5,327 nucleotides of DNA from Clostridia bacterium (GCA_017553815.1 JAFZJT010000081.1:1-5327); one strand, 5' to 3'; positions 1 to 5,327 are shown, numbered from the stretch's first letter. Made by a program: numbers and translations. The notes: generated by a model not told the origin, from the sequence alone.

Positions 1-1417
1 CAACCGTAAGCGGGCATTCGGAGAGCTGAGCGTCATCGGGCTGCCAAAGTGACTTTATTACAGAGCGAACACGCTCCTCAATCAGCTCTACCGTCGGTCT
101 TTTTATGGATCGAACGGCGGCTTCACAGCAATCGGCAAGCATAAGCACCGCACCTTCCTTAGTTTGCGGCTTTTCTCCGTCATAGGAGAAGTCTTCACGA
201 TGTACGCTCGATCGATCATCCGCTTGCTCAAGCGCCTCATTATAGAAATACATCATAACCGAGTCGCCGTGGTGCTGAGAAGCGATCTTGATCAGCTCCG
301 ATGGGAATCTGCTCTTTGCAAGCATCGAGGCTCCGTCGCGCTGATGAGCGATTATCCTTTTTGCGCTTTCATCAGGAGAAAGCTCGTCGTGGATATTGTA
401 ATCCCCCTGATTCTCTTTGAAATACTTGGGACTAACCAGCTTGCCGACGTCATGATAATATGCGGCGGTCTTGCACAAAAGCGGATTTGCGCCAACTATC
501 TCCGCAGCGCTTTCCGCGAGAACTCCGACTATCAGCGAATGATGGTAGGTTCCAGGAGCCTCGATCATGAGGCGCTTTAAAAGCGGATTGTTGTTGTTCA
601 TAAGCTCGTTGAGCCTTGCATCGGTAGCAACGTCGAAAACGGACTCCAAGACGGGCAGAAGCCCAGTTGCGGCAACGCCGCAGATTAGACCGCCGCCCAG
701 CATCCAAGCGGCGTCGGCGAGAATCCTGTTTATATTGGTATGAAGGAAAGCGAGCATGCCCGCACACATGAGCGCGGAGGCTGCGCCGCCCGCAAGTCCC
801 GAAAGTATTGGAAGGGTTCTGCTCTGCCTCGCATTGAGCATCAAAACGGAAACAATACCGCCCGCGAGCACTGAGAGCATGATTATAAGAGGCTTGTCCG
901 CAGAGCCGACACCAGAGTTTGTGACAGTTAAAAGCATGCAAACAACGGACATCAAAACCGTAAGCGTGTACGCGGAGCGCTTTGCTATTAGAAGTCCGCA
1001 TAGAATTATCGCAATTGGCGCGGCAACGAAGGTGTAGTTGACCACTGTTGTCAGCGCTGTAAGTATTGAAGCAAGCGAAATGAGCGTTGCAACGGCAAAG
1101 AGCCTGTTTGTTTTCGTGAGAAGCGAACGCTCCTCATAATACAGATACGTTTCAAACAGCAGTATCGAGGCAACGGAGCAAAGCGCGCAGATCGCCGCGA
1201 GCCAAACGAGGTTCCATCCGTCGCCTTCGAGCCATATACTCGACAGCCTGATATAGGATGTCAGGAATATCAAAACCGCGCAGATCGCAAGCACGATGAA
1301 ACCAAAGCTCGGTTCAACAGCCTTTCTCGCCTTGCCCATGAAGCTGCCGACACCACTGCTCTTATTCTTCTTCGAAGCGGGCATCTCGGTTTGTTCGCTC
1401 TTATTCTTCTTTTTCAT
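1..1417 (-). CDS. pgpH: 7TM-HD family phosphohydrolase (YqfF/PgpH-like c-di-AMP phosphodiesterase), 3' end outside window
   Basis: Members of this family hydrolyse the second messenger c-di-AMP with a metal-dependent cytoplasmic HD domain attached to a membrane block. The visible 472 residues show a basic N-terminus (1-35), about eight hydrophobic segments (near 38-56, 68-89, 105-125, 128-145, 149-166, 176-195, 201-224 and 236-256), then an HD domain from about 270. The metal-site signature is complete: YHH at 291-293, YHDVGK at 321-326, H358, QHHG at 381-384 and AD at 428-429. The YFKEN motif at 332-336 and the C-terminal run to SECPLT are typical. Only some tens of residues should be missing past the left edge. 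The long extracellular domain usual between the first and second membrane segments is absent; about 12 residues link them. The start is set by AAGGA at 1424-1428, six bases before this ATG; an in-frame ATG at 1423 touches the AAGGA, and an in-frame TAA at 1427-1429 excludes anything further upstream. It lies 62 bases after phoH. Substrate specificity is inferred from the family. Confidence 0.93.
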   Translation of the reverse strand, partial: MKKKNKSEQTEMPASKKNKSSGVGSFMGKARKAVEPSFGFIVLAICAVLIFLTSYIRLSSIWLEGDGWNLVWLAAICALCSVASILLFETYLYYEERSLLTKTNRLFAVATLISLASILTALTTVVNYTFVAAPIAIILCGLLIAKRSAYTLTVLMSVVCMLLTVTNSGVGSADKPLIIMLSVLAGGIVSVLMLNARQSRTLPILSGLAGGAASALMCAGMLAFLHTNINRILADAAWMLGGGLICGVAATGLLPVLESVFDVATDARLNELMNNNNPLLKRLMIEAPGTYHHSLIVGVLAESAAEIVGANPLLCKTAAYYHDVGKLVSPKYFKENQGDYNIHDELSPDESAKRIIAHQRDGASMLAKSRFPSELIKIASQHHGDSVMMYFYNEALEQADDRSSVHREDFSYDGEKPQTKEGAVLMLADCCEAAVRSIKRPTVELIEERVRSVIKSLWQPDDAQLSECPLTV

Positions 1418-1423
1418 CTTCAT

Positions 1424-1428
1424 TCCTT
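1424..1428 (-). promoter_or_regulatory. Ribosome binding site deciding the HD-protein start
   Basis: AAGGA on the minus strand ends six bases before ATG 1417 and directly abuts ATG 1423. Normal spacing therefore favours 1417, which shortens the protein by two residues (Met-Lys) relative to the longer reading. Confidence 0.6.
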
Positions 1429-1479
1429 ATCGTCTGCGGAGAGTGATACACGGTTTGGTGTCAGCGGATTAAGCTGCAT

Positions 1480-2574
1480 TCAGTCTCTTGCGGGATTCTT
1501 CTCGCCGCGCTGTTCGCTGTTTCGCTCGGCTGCACGGGCAGCGGCAGCTTCGGCAGCCTTTTCATACGCTCTTACTATGCGCTGCACCATCTCGTGACGA
1601 ACGACGTCGCGCGCGCTCAGATGCACTGTCGCTATTCCTTCAACATCCGCAAGCACCCTCAGCGCGTGTATAAGCCCGCTCTTTTTATCCTGCGGAAGGT
1701 CTATCAGGGTAATATCGCCCGTGACGACCACCCTTGAGCCTTCGCCAAAGCGCGTAAGGAACATCTTCATCTGCTCGATCGTGCAGTTCTGCGCTTCGTC
1801 AAGGATGATATAGGCGTCGTTAAGCGTTCTTCCGCGCATATACGCGAGCGGAGCAACCTCTATCACGCCTCGCTCAGAAAGTGTTTTGAAGCCCTCTGAA
1901 CCGAGAAAATCATAGAGCGCGTCATACAGCGGTCGAAGGTATGGATCGACCTTGTTCTGCAGATCGCCCGGAAGAAAGCCGAGCTTCTCCCCCGCCTCGA
2001 CCGCTGGTCTTGTCAGGATTATTCGGCTGACCTCTTTATTTTTGAACGCAAGCACCGCCATAGCTACCGCGAGATAGGTCTTGCCCGTTCCCGCAGGTCC
2101 GACGCCGAATACAACGGTGTTTTTTTTGAGCGCCTTGACGTATTTCTTTTGACCGAGCGTCTTGCATTTTATCTGCTTGCCTCGGCTGGTGAATGCAATT
2201 ACGTCGTCCGCAAGATCGAGGATTAGTTCGGGCGTACCCTCACGCGCAAGATCGATGGCATACCGTATCCTGCCTCTATCGATGCTTTCGCCCTTTCTTA
2301 TCAGAGCAAGCATGCCTACGATAACGCCCGACGCCGTATCAACGGCGCTTTTGCTGCCCGTCACCTTTATAAGCTCCGAGTCAACGCTGATATGCGCTCC
2401 CATTTCGGACTCGATGATGTGCAGATTCTCATCGAATGCTCCGAACAGGCGGATTGCCTCATCCATTGAGTCAAATTCAACGTATTCCACCGCCGTCTCA
2501 TTCTCGGAAGATGCGGACTCGCCGCCCTCCTTAACCTCTGTGGGGCTTGTATTAAGCATTTCGCTTTCGTTCAT
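1480..2574 (-). CDS. phoH: PhoH family ATPase
   Basis: PhoH is a cytoplasmic P-loop ATPase of the PhoH/helicase-like group. Its exact cellular role is unsettled, and its conserved position beside ybeY and era has led to suggestions of a role in RNA metabolism. The 364-residue product has an acidic, variable N-terminus (1-35), a KH-like region (about 38-95, with FGAFDENLHIIE at 44-55), then the ATPase core. Walker A is GPAGTGKT at 159-166, followed by LTRPAVEAGEKLGFLPGD at 187-204. Walker B is IILDE at 256-260, followed by AQN. A sensor-type VVVTGD lies at 282-287. The tail from about 337 is rich in alanine, glutamate and arginine and probably helical. Together the N-terminal extension and the tail make it somewhat longer than typical members. 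The start is supported by GAGGG at 2579-2583 and by the ATGA overlap with yqfD, which suggests translational coupling. All key ATPase residues are present, so the family call is firm. Confidence 0.96.
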   Translation of the reverse strand: MNESEMLNTSPTEVKEGGESASSENETAVEYVEFDSMDEAIRLFGAFDENLHIIESEMGAHISVDSELIKVTGSKSAVDTASGVIVGMLALIRKGESIDRGRIRYAIDLAREGTPELILDLADDVIAFTSRGKQIKCKTLGQKKYVKALKKNTVVFGVGPAGTGKTYLAVAMAVLAFKNKEVSRIILTRPAVEAGEKLGFLPGDLQNKVDPYLRPLYDALYDFLGSEGFKTLSERGVIEVAPLAYMRGRTLNDAYIILDEAQNCTIEQMKMFLTRFGEGSRVVVTGDITLIDLPQDKKSGLIHALRVLADVEGIATVHLSARDVVRHEMVQRIVRAYEKAAEAAAARAAERNSEQRGEKNPARD

Positions 2575-2591
2575 ATATCCCTCATATATCC
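2571..2591. repeat. 11-bp tandem duplication spanning the yqfD stop and phoH start
   Basis: On the plus strand TCATATATCC occurs at 2571-2580 and again at 2582-2591 with a single C between, giving a period of 11. On the coding strand this is GGATATATGA, G, GGATATATGA. The first ATG is an internal yqfD methionine codon; the second is the phoH start within its ATGA overlap with the yqfD stop. The join between the two copies supplies the GAGGG used as the phoH ribosome binding site. Confidence 0.85.
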
Positions 2592-3728
2592 GATTTTTTC
2601 ATAAGTGTGCACTGCCAGCCTTGCTGTAAGCGAGCCGTCATCACCCCAAACAAGCTCTGTAGCTTTTGAAACGATGACCGCTGATTCGGGGATCTCGCTC
2701 TGCATCGCCTTCTGCAATTTTGCTTCGGCGGTTTCGAGCATCTCCCTTCTTGAAAGCATGCGCTGCTTCAAAACAAGTTCGCGAGCAATTCCGCCGCGCG
2801 CAATTGCGGGCAAAAAGCAGGCATCAAGAGGAAAACTCTCATAGTATTCAATCTCATTATCCGCAAAAGCGGGTTTCTGATCCAGGCTGAGTCCGAAGAG
2901 CTCGCAAGACACATACGCCGAAGTTTGACCGCTGAGCGTCGGGCACAGATCGGAGGGCTCGACGTGGACGTTGAAGCCGTATGCGACCTCGCCGATTATC
3001 TCGGCCTCGGCATGAACAAGCTTTCTTTCGGGACTCTGTTCGGGAGTTATATCGCCGTTTACAAGAAGCTGATCGCGTCTGACGGCGTCGCCCGACCTAA
3101 CGACGGCGATGCCGTCAAAAACAGCTACTCCGAGAATAACGCAGTCCTTGTCGGCATGGATGCTTGCCGGCCGAATGATATCATCGGACTGACCGAAGCT
3201 TCCCGAGTGCGCCTCAACGCTCAATACCACGCCGTCAACAAGGACGTTTGCATAGTCGATCGACTCTACAGAAGCGGAGATCCTGCGCGCAAGCTCCGCC
3301 TTGTCTACAGATGATGAAGCAACCCCGCAAACGATGCCTTCGCTTGACAATAAGAAGCGTATGGCGCCGTTACTATCCTGCTCCGCGCAATCGACGTTGA
3401 TAAACAGTATGCGCCTTGACAGCAGCAGCATTGCCGCGATCGCCGCAGTGAGTGCCAACACAAGCGCCTTCCTTGAAAGCAGCTCGCCGATAAGCACAGA
3501 TGCGCCGCCCTGCCTAAGCAGTCGAATCTCTGCGCCGAGTTCACCTGCAAGCTCGAGTACGTCCTCGTACTGAGTGGATATCACCAAGGCTCGAAATATG
3601 CGCGAAGACAGTCTCTCGATATTGTGAAGCGACACTCCGCATGAGAGCGCTTCGTTTATGAATCGCTCAGACCTTTTGCATATCACTTCTATTTTAACAT
3701 ATCCAATCGGAAATTTCCAGATACGCAT
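2571..3728 (-). CDS. yqfD: Sporulation protein YqfD
   Basis: YqfD is a single-pass membrane protein. In Bacillus subtilis it belongs to the mother-cell sigma-E regulon and is needed for efficient sporulation; its molecular activity is unknown. The 385-residue product has a cytoplasmic N-terminal domain (1-85) opening with the family-like GYVKIEV at 9-15. One membrane helix follows at about 87-106, with SRR at its end, and then a long presumably extracytoplasmic domain (110-385). Length and topology match the family, although the sequence is divergent, so the call also rests on position between yqfC and phoH. The start ATG is 24 bases after the yqfC stop; AGAAGGA at 3740-3746 precedes it with an 11-base spacer, slightly longer than ideal, and no better in-frame start lies upstream. 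The 3' end overlaps the phoH start by four bases. A long open frame on the opposite strand (2925-3314) is a shadow. Confidence 0.88.
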   Translation of the reverse strand: MRIWKFPIGYVKIEVICKRSERFINEALSCGVSLHNIERLSSRIFRALVISTQYEDVLELAGELGAEIRLLRQGGASVLIGELLSRKALVLALTAAIAAMLLLSRRILFINVDCAEQDSNGAIRFLLSSEGIVCGVASSSVDKAELARRISASVESIDYANVLVDGVVLSVEAHSGSFGQSDDIIRPASIHADKDCVILGVAVFDGIAVVRSGDAVRRDQLLVNGDITPEQSPERKLVHAEAEIIGEVAYGFNVHVEPSDLCPTLSGQTSAYVSCELFGLSLDQKPAFADNEIEYYESFPLDACFLPAIARGGIARELVLKQRMLSRREMLETAEAKLQKAMQSEIPESAVIVSKATELVWGDDGSLTARLAVHTYEKIGYMRDI

Positions 3729-3752
3729 ATATATTTTATTCCTTCTAACGGG

Positions 3753-4073
3753 TCAAGGTGTGTTTTCGTAGCAAACGGAGCTGATTTTTCCGTCTATGAG
3801 CATGCTTAATGACTCAGCACAGCGTATTTTGAGCGCATCCCCTTCTATCCTCAGAACTCCGAGAGATGTTTTCAAGCGAACCGCATCGCTTCCGATCTCA
3901 AGCACTCCGCAATGGTTTTCGATCTCTATATGCCTGTCTGCAAGCATCGTTATACAGGGATATTTTGGCGATTGCACCTCCGGCAGAGCCGCAGCACGAA
4001 GCAGCTCACCGCTTCGCCTTGATGATTCGGCTGCCTTTGCACATTTTTTGACAGTTCGTTCCGTTCTTTTCAT
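3753..4073 (-). CDS. yqfC: YabP/YqfC family sporulation protein
   Basis: YqfC belongs to a small beta-rich family that includes the spore-coat-associated YabP. In Bacillus subtilis it is made in the mother cell under sigma-E and, like YqfD, is needed for efficient sporulation; its activity is unknown. The 106-residue product has a basic, alanine-rich N-terminus (1-35), then the family core: PCITMLADRHIEIENHCG at 39-56, a GVLEIGSDAVRLKTSLG stretch and the closing LSMLIDGKISSV around 89-100. Relatives usually have arginine where this protein has the cysteine of ENHCG. No signal peptide or membrane helix is apparent. An in-frame TAG at 4080-4082 prevents a longer reading, and the next methionine (residue 43) falls inside the conserved core, so this start is nearly forced even though no Shine-Dalgarno sequence precedes it. 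The stop is 24 bases before yqfD, so the two are probably co-transcribed. Confidence 0.9.
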   Translation of the reverse strand: MKRTERTVKKCAKAAESSRRSGELLRAAALPEVQSPKYPCITMLADRHIEIENHCGVLEIGSDAVRLKTSLGVLRIEGDALKIRCAESLSMLIDGKISSVCYENTP

Positions 4074-4078
4074 GATTA

Positions 4079-4107
4079 ACTATATGCGCAAAGCGCCGCG
4101 CTGAGAA
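4079..4107 (-). promoter_or_regulatory. Candidate promoter for yqfC (leaderless arrangement)
   Basis: On the minus strand TTCTCA (4102-4107) and TATAGT (4079-4084) are separated by exactly 17 bases. They match the vegetative consensus hexamers at four and five of six positions. TATAGT ends five bases before the yqfC ATG, so the expected transcription start falls on or next to the start codon. The extended element CATATAGT also resembles the CATA-type -10 element of the mother-cell sigma factors E and K, but I see no matching -35 element for either. Confidence 0.4.
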
Positions 4108-4119
4108 TTGCGAATCTCA
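4102..4119. other. Small imperfect inverted repeat downstream of the deacetylase-like gene
   Basis: TGAG, one unpaired A, ATT, loop GCG, AATCTCA can form a seven-pair stem with one bulge. It begins eight bases after the stop codon at 4127-4129 on the minus strand. No T-run follows on that strand, so it is a poor intrinsic terminator. It also overlaps the proposed yqfC -35 element. Confidence 0.25.
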
Positions 4120-4126
4120 AATGAAG

Positions 4127-4921
4127 TCAGTAGCCGTTAAGAATCTCCGAAAGCGAAACCGAGCTGTCGCGCCTTAAAACCGAATACTGCATGATCGGTT
4201 CGTTGGCTGCGATGTTGACGCCTTTTCCATAGTAAAGCAGTGTGAAGCCAAGCTCCTTTGAACATAGTGCCGAAACTGTTTTATCGCTCGGTTTGTTTTT
4301 GAAAAAGCAGGCTTCAACCGTGAAGCCGAGACGGCTTCGCGTTTCGAGCATTGCGGTGAAAGCAGCACCGATAGAATTAACATCATGAGCGCCCGTCTCA
4401 TCGTCAAATAACAGAGCTGCTTCGGCCTTACCCGAATCAATGAGTTCTTTGTAATACGCTGTTTTCTCTGAGTTATCTGAATCCGCCTCAAAAACGATCA
4501 TGGCCTTGAGACCGTTATCAAAGAGCTCGCTCAAGAGTTCCCCTGAACCCTGAACATTTTTCAAAACGATCAATACAGAATCGGCGCTTGATGCGCTCTG
4601 ATCTCTCTGAAGGATCGGCTCTACGCCCCTATTCTTGAAATATTCAAGATCGCCTTCAAAAACCTTGATTATCCCCGCATCGGAGCAGTCATAACATAGC
4701 GCATACATCACTCTCGGTTCTTTGAATGCGCCTGTTTGCCATGATCCGCCATTATCCGAGTTAAGGGCGGAGATCGTAAGAATAAGCATGAAGGAAGCAA
4801 TGAACGCAAGTGAGAATGCGGAATACTTGAGCTTCAGCAGAACGAAAGTGCCGATGATAGGTATTTTTCCGGCTGAGCTTCCGCATGAGGACGGACTTAT
4901 GAAAAGCTTTTTGTTCCGCAT
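4127..4921 (-). CDS. Membrane-anchored polysaccharide-deacetylase-like protein without catalytic motifs
   Basis: The 264-residue product has a cytoplasmic N-terminus, one membrane helix at about 33-52, and an extracytoplasmic region resembling the NodB-type polysaccharide deacetylase fold. VMYALCYD at 71-78 lies where active relatives have a MYH motif. FEGDLEYFKNRGVEPI at 88-103 matches the conserved FE-DL-YLK-GY-TI stretch. ELFDNGLKAMIVF at 132-144 matches the strand after the catalytic loop, and ELGFTLLYYGKGVN to LRRDSS at 223-254 resembles the usual C-terminus. The catalytic TFDDG position reads IVLKN (118-122), and the protein has a single histidine (H179), so the metal triad cannot form. 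An inactive, structural or binding role is inferred. The chosen ATG has GGGAG ten bases upstream. A TTG at 4951 would add ten residues but has no ribosome binding site. It is 53 bases upstream of yqfC. I assign no specific function; the family call rests on these motif-level resemblances. Confidence 0.7.
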   Translation of the reverse strand: MRNKKLFISPSSCGSSAGKIPIIGTFVLLKLKYSAFSLAFIASFMLILTISALNSDNGGSWQTGAFKEPRVMYALCYDCSDAGIIKVFEGDLEYFKNRGVEPILQRDQSASSADSVLIVLKNVQGSGELLSELFDNGLKAMIVFEADSDNSEKTAYYKELIDSGKAEAALLFDDETGAHDVNSIGAAFTAMLETRSRLGFTVEACFFKNKPSDKTVSALCSKELGFTLLYYGKGVNIAANEPIMQYSVLRRDSSVSLSEILNGY

Positions 4922-4931
4922 AGCTGTTTTG

Positions 4932-4936
4932 CTCCC
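4932..4936 (-). promoter_or_regulatory. Ribosome binding site for the deacetylase-like gene
   Basis: GGGAG on the minus strand lies ten bases before ATG 4921. It favours this start over the upstream TTG at 4951, which has no purine-rich site ahead of it and would sit just inside the expected transcription start. Confidence 0.55.
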
Positions 4937-4965
4937 TTGATATTTGCTCAAAACGAGCTTATAAT
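4937..4965 (+). promoter_or_regulatory. Vegetative-type promoter for the small cysteine-rich gene
   Basis: TTGATA (4937-4942) and TATAAT (4960-4965) are separated by 17 bases. They match the sigma-A consensus at five and six of six positions. The expected start is near 4972, giving a leader of about 28 bases that contains GGGAGGG (4985-4991), eight bases before the ATG at 5000. This is the strongest promoter match in the window. Confidence 0.75.
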
Positions 4966-4994
4966 ACTATATGAACATTATTCTGGGAGGGCAA
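4966..4994 (-). promoter_or_regulatory. Candidate divergent promoter for the deacetylase-like gene
   Basis: On the minus strand TTGCCC (4989-4994) and TATAGT (4966-4971) are 17 bases apart, matching the vegetative consensus at four and five of six positions. The expected start is near 4959, giving a leader of roughly 38 bases. Its -10 element directly abuts the -10 element of the plus-strand promoter, and its -35 element overlaps the last base pairs of the other gene's Shine-Dalgarno region. Confidence 0.45.
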
Positions 4995-4999
4995 ACAAA

Positions 5000-5221
5000 A
5001 TGAGATGCGGCTGTAAGAATTGCGGAGTTTATATGGTGCAATCGGACGACTCGCATCTCGGCTGCGTATGTCCTGAGTGCGGCGAAAGATGCACGGCTTG
5101 CCTTGGAACTGACAGCGTTATGAGCCGCGAAAGTATTGAATCATTTAAAAAGGATCCCGCGCTTGCAGCAATTATACTGAGCAGGATCCTTGAAAACGAG
5201 AGTGACGGTTCCGATGATTGA
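5000..5221 (+). CDS. Small eight-cysteine zinc-ribbon-like protein, function unknown
   Basis: The 73-residue product is the only plus-strand gene in the window. Its N-terminal half holds eight cysteines in two groups: C3, C5 and C8, then C22, C24, C27, C31 and C34. The second group reads CVCPECGERCTAC, a zinc-ribbon-like knuckle, so binding of one or two zinc ions is likely. The C-terminal half (about 41-66) looks helical and has no cysteines; the end is acidic. There is no membrane segment or signal peptide, so it is probably cytoplasmic. The ATG at 5000 is chosen because GGGAGGG at 4985-4991 sits eight bases upstream and the first cysteine follows at residue 3. An open frame extending to a TTG at 4937 would run through the promoter and is rejected. 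I do not recognise a named family; a regulatory, nucleic-acid-binding or metal-handling role would be guesswork. Confidence 0.88.
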   Translation: MRCGCKNCGVYMVQSDDSHLGCVCPECGERCTACLGTDSVMSRESIESFKKDPALAAIILSRILENESDGSDD

Positions 5222-5327
5222 TACTAAGCTCTGATTAAAATCGGACTAAATTGCCGAGGAGTTTTTCGTCCTGTCGAAGTCGAACGGAGAGAGGCGATAT
5301 GGAGTATCGTTGAGCGAAGATAGGCCA
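5222..5327. other. Non-coding tail with small inverted repeats, cut by window edge
   Basis: No gene is visible after the small cysteine-rich gene. Three short dyads occur. TCTGAT, loop TAAA, ATCGGA lies at 5230-5245 with one G-T wobble and could be a weak terminator, but no T-run follows. TTCG, six-base loop, CGAA lies at 5265-5278. CGATA, loop TGGAG, TATCG lies at 5295-5309. A purine-rich GGAGAGAGG precedes the last one. The stretch could be the start of a structured RNA leader or of an intergenic repeat, but I recognise no known class. Confidence 0.3.

Noticed and set aside
164..580. Plus-strand open frame of 138 codons antisense to the HD domain
   Set aside because: It is opposite the conserved metal-binding residues of the HD domain and has no supporting start signal or family resemblance.
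450..1001. Minus-strand open frame of 183 codons
   Set aside because: It lies in a different frame inside the HD-protein gene, whose product is clearly recognised. Its product is rich in Arg, Cys and Ser with no family features.
2119..2127. Run of eight A on the phoH coding strand ending in the slippery heptamer A AAA AAC, just before Walker A
   Set aside because: The heptamer is in the correct phase for -1 slippage, but the 0 frame gives an intact PhoH, and I see no stimulatory hairpin or upstream Shine-Dalgarno arrangement. Lysine-rich codons explain it.
2925..3314. Plus-strand open frame of 129 codons antisense to yqfD
   Set aside because: The product looks superficially protein-like, but it has no ribosome binding site, no recognisable motif, and lies entirely opposite a well-placed yqfD. 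It is explained by codon bias on the other strand.
4086..4096. GCGC-AAA-GCGC mini hairpin upstream of yqfC
   Set aside because: A four-pair stem with a three-base loop and no T-run is expected by chance in GC-rich spacer sequence. It sits between the proposed promoter hexamers.
4922..4951. TTG start extending the deacetylase-like protein by ten residues
   Set aside because: No ribosome binding site precedes it and it lies almost at the predicted transcription start, whereas ATG 4921 has GGGAG at workable spacing.
5299..5313. Four-codon mini frame (Met-Glu-Tyr-Arg, stop) behind a GAGAGG sequence
   Set aside because: It is too short to judge, its start lies within the CGATA/TATCG hairpin, and there is no attenuator or downstream gene in view to give it meaning.

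Overview
The window looks like a chromosomal segment from an uncultured, probably endospore-forming member of the Clostridia (Bacillota) with a GC content near one half by eye. The main evidence is gene order. Read on the minus strand from right to left it runs yqfC, yqfD, phoH and a 7TM-HD phosphohydrolase of the YqfF/PgpH family. This is the conserved cluster that in Bacillus and Clostridia continues into ybeY, dgkA, cdd and era. YqfC and YqfD are sporulation-associated families, so the organism or its recent ancestors probably sporulated. I see no phage, transposase, CRISPR or biosynthetic-cluster genes, and no clear sign of a new multi-gene system. The interest lies in unusual versions of known genes and in compact regulatory sites.

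Layout from left to right. At 1-1417 (minus) is the 5' part of a c-di-AMP phosphodiesterase-like gene that runs off the left edge. It has the membrane block and the HD domain but lacks the large extracellular domain usual for the family. At 1480-2574 (minus) is phoH, a P-loop ATPase with an N-terminal KH-like region. It overlaps yqfD (2571-3728, minus) in an ATGA stop/start junction that lies inside an 11-bp tandem duplication. yqfC (3753-4073, minus) follows; it has no Shine-Dalgarno sequence and a plausible promoter that would place its transcription start at the ATG. At 4127-4921 (minus) is a membrane-anchored protein resembling a polysaccharide deacetylase that has lost its catalytic motifs. 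A divergent promoter region (about 4937-4994) separates it from a plus-strand gene at 5000-5221 encoding a 73-residue protein with eight N-terminal cysteines. The last 106 bases hold no gene but contain small inverted repeats that may begin a structured or repeated element cut by the window edge.

The minus-strand genes are probably co-transcribed at least in part: yqfD and phoH overlap, and the other gaps are 24 to 62 bases. In function the cluster mixes mother-cell sporulation proteins (YqfC, YqfD) with housekeeping genes (PhoH, and c-di-AMP turnover by the HD protein). This is a positional association known from related genomes, not evidence of one pathway. The deacetylase-like gene and the small cysteine-rich gene are outside the widely conserved core of the cluster.
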